From: Dehalococcoidia bacterium
Lineage (GTDB): Bacteria; Chloroflexota; Dehalococcoidia; Dehalococcoidales; JAUXAP01
Direction: 5' to 3'
Length of the DNA: 45,058 nucleotides
Assembly (NCBI GenBank): GCA_030619865.1
Contig: JAUXAP010000008.1
Span: 1-45,058, forward strand
Position numbers and translations under genes: made by a program. Every line of letters starts with the position of its first letter. Positions within the stretch are counted from its first letter, which is position 1. A model generated the notes under the pieces. It was not told the DNA's origin. It made no database searches and saw nothing but the letters and a program-made list of their open reading frames with translations. Positions 1 through 6,218 of the stretch are shown piece after piece.

Positions 1-221
1 TCTTTTCCTCAGGGTACTGAGATGTTTCACTTCCCCTGCTTACCTCCTCCCAGCCTATGTGTTCAGCTGGGGGTGCTCAGGGTTTACCTGAGCGGGTTAC
101 CCCATTCGGGTATCCCCGGCTAAGCTTGCTCGACAGCTCACCGGAGCTTTTCGCAGTCTTGCCACGCCCTTCTTCGGCCCTTGATACCAAGGCATCCACC
201 ATGCGCCTTTACCGCTTGACC
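1..221 (-). rRNA. rrl: 23S ribosomal RNA, 5' end (partial)
   Basis: Read on the minus strand, the sequence begins GGTCAAGCGGTAAAGGCGCA and continues with GGTGGATGCCTTGG, the highly conserved start of bacterial 23S rRNA. Only about the first 220 nucleotides are in the window; the gene continues beyond position 1. The mature 5' end is placed by similarity to the E. coli 23S start and may be off by a few bases. No 16S gene or 16S-23S spacer tRNA lies upstream; instead a tRNA-fMet gene on the other strand does, so the 23S gene appears to have its own promoter. Confidence 0.96.
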
Positions 222-248
222 TGCTTCAGATTTGATATTAACCCTTCC

Positions 249-267
249 TATTCAATTGTTAAGGTGC
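249..267 (-). promoter_or_regulatory. boxA-like antitermination element in the 23S leader
   Basis: On the minus strand the leader reads GCACCTTAACAATTGAATA, which resembles rRNA boxA (TGCTCTTTAACAATT...). It lies about 28 nt upstream of the 23S start and downstream of the terminator-like hairpin. Known boxA elements recruit the NusB/NusE complex to prevent premature termination in rRNA operons. The match is by eye. Confidence 0.5.
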
Positions 268-269
268 TA

Positions 270-309
270 TACAAATAACAAAACGGCTCGGTGAGTTATC
301 ACCAAGCCG
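270..309 (-). terminator. Intrinsic-terminator-like hairpin in the 23S leader
   Basis: On the minus strand CGGCTTGGTGA and TCACCGAGCCG form an 11-bp stem (one G-U pair) with a 4-nt loop, followed by TTTTGTTATTT. This is the shape of a rho-independent terminator reading toward the 23S gene. It sits between the predicted rRNA promoter and the 23S start, so it would act either as an attenuator or as a stop for transcripts entering from upstream. Confidence 0.65.
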
Positions 310-371
310 CCTGCCTGGCTATCAATCACCAATTACTTACTTTATGTATCAGCCCTCTTCATTTTTCATTT

Positions 372-402
372 ATATTACAACACATCTTAATATGCTTGTC
401 AA
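372..402 (-). promoter_or_regulatory. Predicted sigma70-type promoter of the 23S gene
   Basis: The minus strand has TTGACA (397-402) and, after 17 or 19 bp, TGTAAT or TAATAT (374-379 or 372-377). An A/T-rich stretch (AAAAAATTATTAG) lies just upstream of the -35 and could act as an UP element. Transcription would begin near 365, giving a leader of about 145 nt before the 23S gene. The spacing choice is uncertain. Confidence 0.6.
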
Positions 403-507
403 GTCTTTTTGGTTTAATAAACTAATAATTTTTTGCCAACGTGAATATAGCCAGTTATAAAATGCTGAGCTTACCAGGTAAACCGATAGAGGTTAATAAA
501 AAATGGC

Positions 508-536
508 TTGACAGTCTATCCTGCTATGCGTATACT
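508..536 (+). promoter_or_regulatory. Sigma70-type promoter of tRNA-fMet
   Basis: TTGACA (508-513) and TATACT (531-536) are separated by exactly 17 bp. Both hexamers are near consensus. The predicted start site at about 543 lies a few bases before the tRNA 5' end at 548. Confidence 0.85.
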
Positions 537-547
537 AAAATACGCAA

Positions 548-622
<75 letters not shown>

Positions 623-921
623 AACCCCTTAACATAGTACCCCGCCCAAATTCCAAGCTTGCCCTGAGGATAGCCGAAGGGTATAAACTGACAAATACCC
701 AACAATCTTCAATTCTCAAAATCATAGCCGGTAGCTCCTGGTAAGAGGATTGGGTAACCATATTATTTCATTGAATATTAATACAAAGTACTATTCGGAT
801 TGGTACTAAAAACCTACTGCAAAAAAGAGATTTTGATGTGATAATTAAATTGTCATTTATAATACAGCAAATTGTATTGTAGTAACATATTGCAAAAAGA
901 ACGTCACATGAGGAGAAAGTG
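623..921 (+). other. Intergenic stretch between tRNA-fMet and the secreted-protein gene
   Basis: About 300 bp with no convincing gene. The ORF-track entries here (508-744 +, 579-761 -) run through the tRNA and lack ribosome binding sites. The sequence becomes A/T-rich toward 780-900, where a promoter for the next gene is expected, but I see no clear -35/-10 pair. Confidence 0.5.
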
Positions 922-1374
922 ATGAATATATTGCTGAAAAGGAAAATTTTCGTTATACCACTGATTGTAGTGATGGCAGTTGCGGTAGTTGGCGGTGTTA
1001 TTTATGCTGCTACCGCAATTACGGTACCCGGTCAAGTTAATATAGTGGTAGCAACTAATGATATAGAAGTCTACTCGAATTCTAGATATACTGTTGAACT
1101 TACGGAAATAATCTGGAATGACTTACCTGTTGGAGGAGAGAAGTATAGGATTGTTTATATTAGAAACATCGGGAATACCGATGCTCAAGTGGTAGCGACT
1201 TTACAAGGCGCTCCTGCCGGAGTGACACTTAGAGAAGGTGCAGATACAATAGTAATAAGCAGAAGATCGCAAGCTGAATTTACTTTATATCTAGAAGCTG
1301 CCACAACAGCTAATATTGGGTCTTCTTCGTTTACAGTAACTTTCACTAGTACCCCGATATATGTAAATCCATAA
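922..1374 (+). CDS. Small secreted or membrane-anchored beta-sandwich-like protein
   Basis: I do not recognise a named family. The 150-residue product has a basic start (LLKRK), a hydrophobic helix at about residues 8-30 ending YAATA, fitting a signal peptide or single membrane anchor, then about 115 residues rich in beta-prone segments. The stretch IVYIRNIGNTDAQVVATLQG resembles bacterial immunoglobulin-like surface domains. ATG 922 is preferred over GTG 919 because AGGAGA ends 5 nt before it. The gene sits alone between the intact tRNA-fMet and a tRNA-fMet remnant, so it may be the cargo of a small insertion. A role outside the membrane is inferred from the leader only. Confidence 0.7.
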   Translation: MNILLKRKIFVIPLIVVMAVAVVGGVIYAATAITVPGQVNIVVATNDIEVYSNSRYTVELTEIIWNDLPVGGEKYRIVYIRNIGNTDAQVVATLQGAPAGVTLREGADTIVISRRSQAEFTLYLEAATTANIGSSSFTVTFTSTPIYVNP

Positions 1375-1386
1375 TTGTAAAAATAG

Positions 1387-1412
1387 TTTGCATATACATT
1401 AGTTAATGCAAA
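1387..1412. repeat. Inverted repeat TTTGCAT/ATGCAAA
   Basis: Two perfect 7-bp arms (1387-1393 and 1406-1412) with a 12-nt loop lie 12 bp past the stop of the secreted-protein gene. No T-run follows on the plus strand, so it is a weak terminator at best. Confidence 0.4.
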
Positions 1413-1433
1413 ATTGATAAATCAATAACATAA

Positions 1434-1489
1434 ATCTCGCTAGGCTCAAAACTCAAAGGTCGTTGGTTCAAATCCAACCCCCGCTACCA
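1434..1489 (+). pseudogene. tRNA-fMet 3' remnant (copy 1)
   Basis: The last 32 bp (1458-1489) are identical to the 3' end of the intact tRNA-fMet, from GGTCGTTGG to CTACCA. Upstream, CTCGCTAGGCTCAAAACTCAAA is a degraded version of its anticodon arm CTCGTCGGGCTCATAACCCGAA. The 5' half and acceptor partner are missing, so it cannot fold as a tRNA. It is followed by a terminator, as an original tRNA gene end would be. Confidence 0.9.
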
Positions 1490-1498
1490 AGGTTATTG

Positions 1499-1530
1499 AG
1501 GCTGGTATGTAATTAACCAGCCTATTTCTT
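1499..1530 (+). terminator. Intrinsic terminator behind tRNA remnant copy 1
   Basis: AGGCTGGT (1499-1506) pairs with ACCAGCCT (1516-1523), followed by ATTTCTTTCT. It resembles the terminator at 8634-8666 in sequence and in distance from a tRNA remnant. The far arm overlaps the stop codon of the opposing gene. Confidence 0.7.
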
Positions 1531-1752
1531 TCTAGCCCTAACTGAAATTCCTTCCTCTGTATTGGTTAATTCATACGGCCAAATTGAATTAGTGTCAACA
1601 AGTCTTACTCTTATGCTAGTTGTAGGAATCCAAGTCTGGATTGTTGGTATACCTCCAGGTGTTACACTCCATCGAGACCCGTCGTCTAATTCTAATGAAT
1701 CATCTAACACTTCGAGGAGCATGTGCTCTTCTATCTGATTTGGATTATCCAT
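1522..1752 (-). CDS. Small hypothetical protein next to the PIN gene
   Basis: A 76-residue acidic protein with an AAGGA ribosome binding site just before the ATG. Visible features are an N-terminal acidic helix (LLEVLDDSLELDDGSRW) and a beta-rich part with GGIPTIQTWIP. I do not know the family. It starts 25 bp after the stop of the PIN-domain gene on the same strand, so the two are probably co-transcribed. It could be a partner or antitoxin of the PIN protein, but it carries no DNA-binding motif that I can recognise, so this is only a positional guess. Confidence 0.6.
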   Translation of the reverse strand: MDNPNQIEEHMLLEVLDDSLELDDGSRWSVTPGGIPTIQTWIPTTSIRVRLVDTNSIWPYELTNTEEGISVRARKK

Positions 1753-1777
1753 GTTATCCTTCTAGCACTTCAAATTT

Positions 1778-2437
1778 TTACAGTGGCATTTTGCTTGTTA
1801 ATGAAATAAATACTCTGCTTCGTTCATCTTCAGGTATCGTTGGATTATATGCATTCGGTAATTCCTGGATCTTCTTTGATCCGTTACGGAGATTCCTATC
1901 AAGCGTCACAATATGTAGGTATTTCTTAGGAATATCAAAAAAATCAACGACATACTTTGCAGTTGCGAGGACAATTAGATCTGGAAGAGAGACCTCAAGT
2001 CCTTCTTTTAAGAATACCTCATAGAAGCGGTCTACAGAGATTATTATGTCCCGTGATGTTGAGATATCATGATACTTAATTCGTCTACTACGTGATTTTA
2101 AAGTTCGATCCGTTGTGGTAATGTCTTTTATGAGACGTTGCCGAGCATTACGATATTCACTCGGATTCTTAAACCAATTATCAACATAGTATTTCCGTGC
2201 CAATGCCTTGAATGTTTCAGCAATGCAGATATCAGGAATATAAACACGGGCTTTGTTAGACTTAAGTTGCTGCTCAATTTCATCCCACCAACTCAGACAT
2301 TTATCAACTCGTGTTTTATCTTTTGGTTTTTGAACTCGATTGAGCGGAATGTATTTATTAACAAGAAAATTTGCATCAATAACGTAATAGTTCTTATTTC
2401 GTGCTGGATTACGGTATATTTTTCGGATTCTAGCCAT
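1778..2437 (-). CDS. PIN-domain protein (predicted ribonuclease)
   Basis: PIN domains are Mg2+-dependent RNases built on four acidic residues. Here YYVIDANFLV places the first Asp at residue 21, IPDICIAETFKAL gives the central Glu at residue 74, SLPDLIVLATA supplies the third acidic residue and VTLDRNL the fourth. At 219 residues it is longer than VapC toxins (about 130), with extra basic helices in the middle (TTTDRTLKSRSRR). The ATG follows TAGGATGCT. It leads a two-gene unit with the 76-codon gene. It may be a toxin-like or RNA-processing nuclease; nothing here decides. Confidence 0.75.
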   Translation of the reverse strand: MARIRKIYRNPARNKNYYVIDANFLVNKYIPLNRVQKPKDKTRVDKCLSWWDEIEQQLKSNKARVYIPDICIAETFKALARKYYVDNWFKNPSEYRNARQRLIKDITTTDRTLKSRSRRIKYHDISTSRDIIISVDRFYEVFLKEGLEVSLPDLIVLATAKYVVDFFDIPKKYLHIVTLDRNLRNGSKKIQELPNAYNPTIPEDERSRVFISLTSKMPL

Positions 2438-2527
2438 ACAAGCATCCTAATTATTGCATATCTTGCATACTAACTTATGTCAATAATACAATATGCACCC
2501 TGTTAATATTATACCATCCGTCCCCGA

Positions 2528-2542
2528 ATCTATACTATAGAT
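2528..2542. promoter_or_regulatory. Palindrome ATCTATA-C-TATAGAT
   Basis: A perfect 15-bp palindrome that includes a TATACT hexamer. It lies about 90 bp upstream of the PIN gene in the divergent region and could be an operator overlapping a promoter. No -35 was assigned. Confidence 0.35.
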
Positions 2543-2598
2543 ATGATTGAGGAGCCTATCCTAGTCTCACCCATCCCTACTACTCCACATCTGCCCTA

Positions 2599-2657
2599 AC
2601 CTCCCCCCGCCCCCGCGTACGAACCCGCAGCTTCGCGCCACAATACAGGCGGGAGGT
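2599..2657 (+). ncRNA. Possible structured leader that hides a ribosome binding site
   Basis: ACCTCCCCCCGCC (2599-2611) can pair with GGCGGGAGGT (2648-2657), leaving a small C bulge. Between them GCG-TAC-GAA can pair with TTCGCG. The right arm contains the strong Shine-Dalgarno GGGAGGTG of the 22-codon frame that starts at 2665. The fold is drawn by eye and matches no riboswitch I know. Confidence 0.3.
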
Positions 2658-2664
2658 GAGCGTA

Positions 2665-2733
2665 ATGAACAAAGAGACCATGCTGCTAGAATGTTCGGCC
2701 GAAAAATTGACAGAAGCACATCTGTCAACTTAG
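2665..2733 (+). CDS. Possible 22-residue leader peptide
   Basis: An ATG 7 nt after GGGAGGTG opens a 22-codon frame beginning MNKETMLLEC and ending at TAG. Its 3' half contains the TTGACAGA inverted repeat. The ribosome binding site is better than that of the reductase gene downstream. It could be a leader peptide, a gene remnant or chance; coding evidence is thin. Confidence 0.25.
   Translation: MNKETMLLECSAEKLTEAHLST
2707..2728. promoter_or_regulatory. Inverted repeat TTGACAGA-N6-TCTGTCAA
   Basis: Perfect 8-bp arms with a 6-bp spacer, 78 bp upstream of the reductase start. Its size and symmetry fit a dimeric repressor operator; it could also fold as a hairpin in the transcript. No matching regulator gene is in the window. 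Confidence 0.45.
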
Positions 2734-2805
2734 TATGTCAGCGAGTAAGTTGTTCGGGTAGGGCTGAAGTTACCCATTACAATTGGCTGATTAGCCAAAA
2801 AGAAT

Positions 2806-3792
2806 ATGGTTATGCAGTATAAAAAATTGGGAAGAACAGGGCTTAAGGTTTCCGCAATCTGTCTGGGTACTGCGACCTATGGGCATCAAGTGAATGAAAT
2901 AGAAGCTATAAACATAATAAAGAGGGCGTTGGCGGCTGGTATCAACTTCTTTGATACCGCTGATATGTATGCTGAAGGTAAGTGTGAAGAAATTATTGGT
3001 AAGGCGTTTAAAGAGGAGCGCCACTCTGTGGTGCTGGCAACAAAGGTGGGAAATAGGATGGGGCCGGGTGTCAACGATGTCGGGTCATCACGCAAGCATA
3101 TTATGAAGGGTATAGAAGACAGCCTGCGTCGGCTACAAACAGACTACATTGACCTCTATTATATTCACACTCCAGACTACACCACTCCTATGGAGGAGAC
3201 GCTGCGCGCTCTGGATGACTTAGTTCAGCAAGGTAAGGTGCGCTACATAGGCTTGTCTAATTTCCATGCCTGGCAGCTTTGTAAAGCGTTATGGCTGAGT
3301 GACCGTTATAATTTAGCACGGTTTGATTGTATTGAGTCGCCGTATAACTTGCTTACCCGGGACGTTGAGTATGAGCTACTGCCCCTTTGTAGCAGTGAAG
3401 GAGTAGGAATATGTGTATGGGCCCCTCTGGCTGGTGGTCTGCTGACTGGCAAGTATGATCCGAATAAGCCGCCACCCGAAGGCACCAAGTTTACTACTGT
3501 AGGCAATAGGCGATCATACCATGATATCTACTGGTCAGCTGCCAACTTTGAGGCTGTAGCCCGTCTCAAACAGATTGCTGAGGGGCATGGGTGTAGTTTA
3601 GCTCAGTTTGCCCTGGCCTGGATACTGAGTAATCCCACAATTACATCAGCTATCTGTGGCACCACTTCAGTGAAGCAATTAGAGGAGAACCTGGGAGCTA
3701 GTGAGGTGAAATTATCACAGGAAGAACTTGCTGCCTGTGACGAGGTATGGCAGAAGCTCAGTCCTCGGCCTAAATTATTCTACGGAAGGTAA
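2806..3792 (+). CDS. Aldo/keto reductase
   Basis: A cytoplasmic NADPH-dependent (alpha/beta)8-barrel reductase of aldehydes and ketones. The catalytic tetrad is visible: D50 and Y55 in FFDTADMY, K80 in VLATK and H121 in YYIHTPD. Later come GLSNFHAWQL and the cofactor-binding end ICGTTSVKQLEENLGA. The length of about 326 residues is normal. The ORF begins ATG-GTT-ATG; the second ATG (2812) gives the usual MQYKKLGRTGLKVS start, and neither has a good ribosome binding site. Substrate is unknown. Because DinB-fold and VOC-fold genes follow, a role in clearing reactive carbonyls is possible. Confidence 0.92.
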   Translation: MVMQYKKLGRTGLKVSAICLGTATYGHQVNEIEAINIIKRALAAGINFFDTADMYAEGKCEEIIGKAFKEERHSVVLATKVGNRMGPGVNDVGSSRKHIMKGIEDSLRRLQTDYIDLYYIHTPDYTTPMEETLRALDDLVQQGKVRYIGLSNFHAWQLCKALWLSDRYNLARFDCIESPYNLLTRDVEYELLPLCSSEGVGICVWAPLAGGLLTGKYDPNKPPPEGTKFTTVGNRRSYHDIYWSAANFEAVARLKQIAEGHGCSLAQFALAWILSNPTITSAICGTTSVKQLEENLGASEVKLSQEELAACDEVWQKLSPRPKLFYGR

Positions 3793-3996
3793 GCACCTAT
3801 ATAGCAAACGCTCGGAGCATTTTTATATCTACGCGAGTTCGGAAAAACAAGATTATTGTTATTTTAATTATGGCTGGTTCTTTATTGCCTCATTATTCTA
3901 GAAGAGATGAAAAGAACACCCATAGTTACACTGCAAGTAACAAACCGCTATTTTGTGCAATCGGCTGAAAAGACGGCGAAAGTGCTAGAGAGAAGA

Positions 3997-4452
3997 TTAC
4001 CTCTGCTCCCACAACTGCCGGGTAAGCTGAATATGCCCCAGGTGTACGGCATAATGACTAATATGGTGCAGGATACACCACCTGACAGTGACAGAGCCCA
4101 AGTTGGGTCGGATGACGGTCCTTGTCTCCCCTAGTTGCGAAGAGCTTAGCTTGCTAAGAATCCTCTTACTTGCCCTGAATACTTCCTCCCAGTGCTTTAC
4201 AATCTCTGAAAGGTGTCCTGAAGCGCGGAACTCAGCATCCCGGTCCCGATCTATAGTTTCTCCACCGATGATGTGTCTAACCCAGTAGTTGTCAATACCC
4301 GCCAAATGGCACAGGATGACATATATAGAGTTAGTATCTTTGGGAAGAGGGCGCCAATTGGCCGCTTCATAATTAAGACCTTTAACGGCATCCAGGATTT
4401 GCTCTCTTAAGATAGCAAACTCGGTAAGGTAACCCTGAACTTCAGCTTCCAT
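3997..4452 (-). CDS. DinB-family protein (four-helix metal-binding)
   Basis: DinB-superfamily proteins are four-helix bundles that bind a metal through three histidines; members include thiol S-transferases and mycothiol-dependent isomerases. The expected histidines are in ILCHLAG and in HHISHYAVHLGHI, and LTRQLWEQR closes the protein as is usual. The ORF track starts at 4506, but GGAGG lies 6 nt before the ATG at 4452, giving 151 residues, typical for the family. It faces the reductase gene convergently and stands just before the VOC array. Function is predicted only at family level. Confidence 0.85.
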   Translation of the reverse strand: MEAEVQGYLTEFAILREQILDAVKGLNYEAANWRPLPKDTNSIYVILCHLAGIDNYWVRHIIGGETIDRDRDAEFRASGHLSEIVKHWEEVFRASKRILSKLSSSQLGETRTVIRPNLGSVTVRWCILHHISHYAVHLGHIQLTRQLWEQR

Positions 4453-4552
4453 AATTCGCCTCCAATAATTTTTTATAATCATATATATCAGGGAGACCTC
4501 CGTCAACAGAAATTAAAAACTAGCAGTCAGGTTACTAAGGGTTCAAGCAATA

Positions 4553-4581
4553 TTGACCAGGGCATACTTTTATGGTATAAG
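4553..4581 (+). promoter_or_regulatory. Promoter of the VOC array
   Basis: TTGACC (4553-4558) and TATAAG (4576-4581) are 17 bp apart, with TGG forming an extended -10. The predicted start at about 4588 coincides with the beginning of a tRNA-fMet-like remnant, the same geometry as the intact tRNA promoter at 508-536. The VOC1 mRNA would therefore begin with about 60 nt of tRNA-derived leader. Confidence 0.7.
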
Positions 4582-4586
4582 TTAAC

Positions 4587-4648
4587 GCTGGAGAGGGTTG
4601 GGTCCAGCAACCCGAAGGTCGTTGGTTCAAATCCAATCCCCGCTACCA
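4587..4648 (+). pseudogene. tRNA-fMet remnant (copy 2), leader of the VOC array
   Basis: CCCGAAGGTCGTTGG through CCGCTACCA (4611-4648) matches the intact tRNA over 38 bp with one C-to-T change. Upstream, CGCTGGAGAGGG weakly resembles the tRNA 5' end CGCGGGGTGGAG, so nearly a whole gene may have decayed here, with the D arm and most of the anticodon arm lost. It lies between the array promoter and VOC1. Confidence 0.85.
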
Positions 4649-4679
4649 ATCTTTATTCTATACAATAATGGAGGTGCAT

Positions 4680-5084
4680 ATGGCTCTGGGAAAGATTGAC
4701 CACATAGATTTCACCGTTGATGACTTAGAAAAGGCAGAGAAACACTTTACTGAAAAGCTGGGATTTAAACTCCTGAGACGTACTGACCATGCCGGAAAAT
4801 CAATCGAACTAACCTCACCAGCCGGTGATTTTTTCCTTGACATTCACCAAATGACAGACGAAATAAGGGATGAATATAAGACTGAGCAGGAAGCATCCAG
4901 ATGGCCTATTTACTTTAATCATATTGCTTTCAAGGTAGATGATATAAATAAGGAATTTGAAGATATGAAGAGTAAAGGAGTGCAATTCAGGCTGGATGCC
5001 CCTGATTTTAACCCAGCAACCGGCAGAACACTCGCTGATACCCCTGACGGCGATGGACGTTTCTGGATTCAATTAACCGACTAA
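4680..5084 (+). CDS. VOC-family protein 1
   Basis: First of eight tandem paralogues of the vicinal-oxygen-chelate fold (glyoxalase I, dioxygenase and fosfomycin-resistance superfamily), 134 residues. The two beta-alpha-beta-beta-beta halves are clear: MALGKIDHIDFTVDDLEKAE and FNHIAFKVDDINKEFE. Candidate metal ligands are H8, D54, H81 and Q131. ATG 4680 is chosen because GGAGGTG stands just upstream; the ORF-track start at 4668 lies inside that site. Its closest relative is VOC5: both end FWIQLTD and share the following spacer, pointing to segmental duplication. Substrate is unknown. Confidence 0.93.
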   Translation: MALGKIDHIDFTVDDLEKAEKHFTEKLGFKLLRRTDHAGKSIELTSPAGDFFLDIHQMTDEIRDEYKTEQEASRWPIYFNHIAFKVDDINKEFEDMKSKGVQFRLDAPDFNPATGRTLADTPDGDGRFWIQLTD

Positions 5085-5100
5085 AAGATTGCCTAGATAA

Positions 5101-5133
5101 GGTCAGGGGGCTGAATCCAAGCCCCACTATCAA
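5101..5133 (+). pseudogene. tRNA-fMet-like remnant (copy 3, heavily decayed)
   Basis: GGTCAGGGGGCTGAATCCAA and CCCCACTATCAA match the tRNA 3' end at roughly 23 of 33 positions. An alternative alignment takes GGGGGCT as the anticodon arm, with an internal deletion relative to copy 4. It lies after VOC1 at the same place as copy 4 after VOC5. Taken alone it would not be convincing. Confidence 0.55.
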
Positions 5134-5163
5134 GGATTATTATATTTAATATGGAGGTGTAAC

Positions 5164-5574
5164 ATGGCTTTTGGAAAGATCAATCACTTAGAGTTCCTTG
5201 TCGATGACTTAGAAGAGGCGGTGAAGTACTTTACTGAAAAGCTGGGATTCAAACTGGTGAGACGCTTTGATGTTGGCTGGGGATTTGGTAAAGCAGTCGA
5301 GGTAAAGGCACCCAATGGCACTGAAATCTTCGAACTTCACCAGGTAACCGACGAATTTAAGGAGCAGATTAAGAAGGCACCTGGATGGGTATATTTCAAT
5401 CATATTGCCTTTGAGGTAGAGGATATAGATAAGGAGTATGAAGAACTGACGAGCAAAGGGGTGAAATTTGCCGGTCCTCCACATTTTAATCCAGAAAGTG
5501 GTAGAAACCTCGCTCAGACCCGTGAACCCGACGGACGTGAATGGATTCAATTACAAGAAGCGAAGCCTAAGTAA
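5164..5574 (+). CDS. VOC-family protein 2
   Basis: A 136-residue VOC-fold paralogue with candidate ligands H8, E57, H80 and Q129. It has a longer loop after the second strand (FDVGWGFGKAVEV) than its neighbours, so its pocket may differ. The conserved helix KYFTEKLGFKLVRR and the end DGREWIQLQ match the array pattern, followed by a lysine-rich tail. ATG follows GGAGGTGTAAC at good spacing. It comes 79 bp after VOC1 and could share its transcript. No signal peptide is present, so it should be cytoplasmic. Confidence 0.92.
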   Translation: MAFGKINHLEFLVDDLEEAVKYFTEKLGFKLVRRFDVGWGFGKAVEVKAPNGTEIFELHQVTDEFKEQIKKAPGWVYFNHIAFEVEDIDKEYEELTSKGVKFAGPPHFNPESGRNLAQTREPDGREWIQLQEAKPK

Positions 5575-5589
5575 ATGCATTGAGGCATA

Positions 5590-5680
5590 ACTCCACAGTA
5601 GAAGGTTAAAAGTAAGAGAAACTCCCCCCAAAGTGTAATAAGCACTACCCTGATTCTTATACATGATATGGAGGTGTAAT
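5590..5680 (+). repeat. VOC spacer repeat, copy A
   Basis: The spacer before VOC3 (CCACAGTAGAAGGTTAAAAG ... AAGCACTACCCTGATT) is repeated before VOC4 at 6128-6218 with few changes, and in shortened form before VOC7. It contains AGTGT-AATAA-GCACT (5632-5646), a short hairpin whose variant in copy B (AGTGC/GCACT) pairs perfectly. Confidence 0.8.
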
Positions 5681-6079
5681 ATGGCTCTGGGAAAGATCAC
5701 CCACTTAGATTTCCTTGCCTACGAGTTAGAGGAAACAGTTAAGTACTTTACTGAAAAGCTAGGATTCAAAGTGGTAAGGCGCACCACGCATGGGGGAGAA
5801 GCAGTCGAGTTAATCTCACCCGACGGTGATGAGATCTTCGAATTTCACCCACCAACCAAGGAGATAATTAAAGCCACCAATGAGCGCCGTGGAAGTCTAT
5901 TTCTCAGGCATATCGCCTTTGAGGTGGATGATGTAGATGAGGCGTATAAAGAACTGAAAAGCAAAGGGGTGGAATTTTCCGATGCCCCTCTTTTTACTCC
6001 AAAAACCAACCGGAAACTGGCTATGGCTTATGATGCCCATGGGCGTAGATTCATCCAATTAGAAGAAAAGAAAAAGTAG
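5681..6079 (+). CDS. VOC-family protein 3
   Basis: A 132-residue paralogue; candidate ligands H8, E54, H77, Q126. The first half differs from its neighbours in FLAYELEETV, where most copies have VDDLE, and the end reads GRRFIQLEEKKK with Phe in place of the usual Trp. The ORF track starts at 5663, but GGAGGTGTAAT directly precedes ATG 5681, which restores the common MALGKI start. The 106-bp spacer from VOC2 is repeated before VOC4, so the VOC3-VOC4 stretch probably arose by tandem duplication. Confidence 0.92.
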   Translation: MALGKITHLDFLAYELEETVKYFTEKLGFKVVRRTTHGGEAVELISPDGDEIFEFHPPTKEIIKATNERRGSLFLRHIAFEVDDVDEAYKELKSKGVEFSDAPLFTPKTNRKLAMAYDAHGRRFIQLEEKKK

Positions 6080-6127
6080 CCGACATAGAGGCATTAAGGT
6101 ATAAAATTTACTCAGGAAAGCTAATAG

Positions 6128-6218
6128 CTCCATAGTAGAAGATTAAAAGTAAGAGAAACTGCCCCAAAGTGCAATAAGCACTACCCTGATTATTATAATA
6201 TGATAATGGAGGTATGAT
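6128..6218 (+). repeat. VOC spacer repeat, copy B
   Basis: Near-copy of the spacer at 5590-5680, carrying the perfect hairpin AGTGC-AATAA-GCACT (6168-6182). A TATAAT hexamer follows, but no good -35 accompanies it. The hairpin might be a processing or regulatory site between array genes. Confidence 0.8.

Larger units (their letters stand above)
2438..2805. other. Gene-poor stretch with palindromes and a possible structured RNA
   Basis: This 368-bp stretch separates the divergent PIN and aldo/keto reductase genes and holds no convincing full-size gene. It contains a 15-bp palindrome at 2528-2542, a C-rich/G-rich inverted repeat at 2599-2657, a 22-codon reading frame at 2665-2733 and a 22-bp inverted repeat at 2707-2728, each listed separately. 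Confidence 0.6.

Noticed and set aside
57-278. ORF 57-278 (+)
   Set aside because: Lies antisense to the 23S rRNA 5' end; not a gene.
1641-2473. Plus-strand ORFs 1641-2024 and 2138-2473
   Set aside because: Shadows of the PIN-domain gene and its partner on the minus strand.
2583-2660. Known riboswitch class
   Set aside because: I could fold a stem but could not match it to any riboswitch or T-box consensus.
3907-4288. ORFs 3907-4134 and 4088-4288 (+)
   Set aside because: Antisense to the DinB gene or in its downstream spacer, no ribosome binding site.
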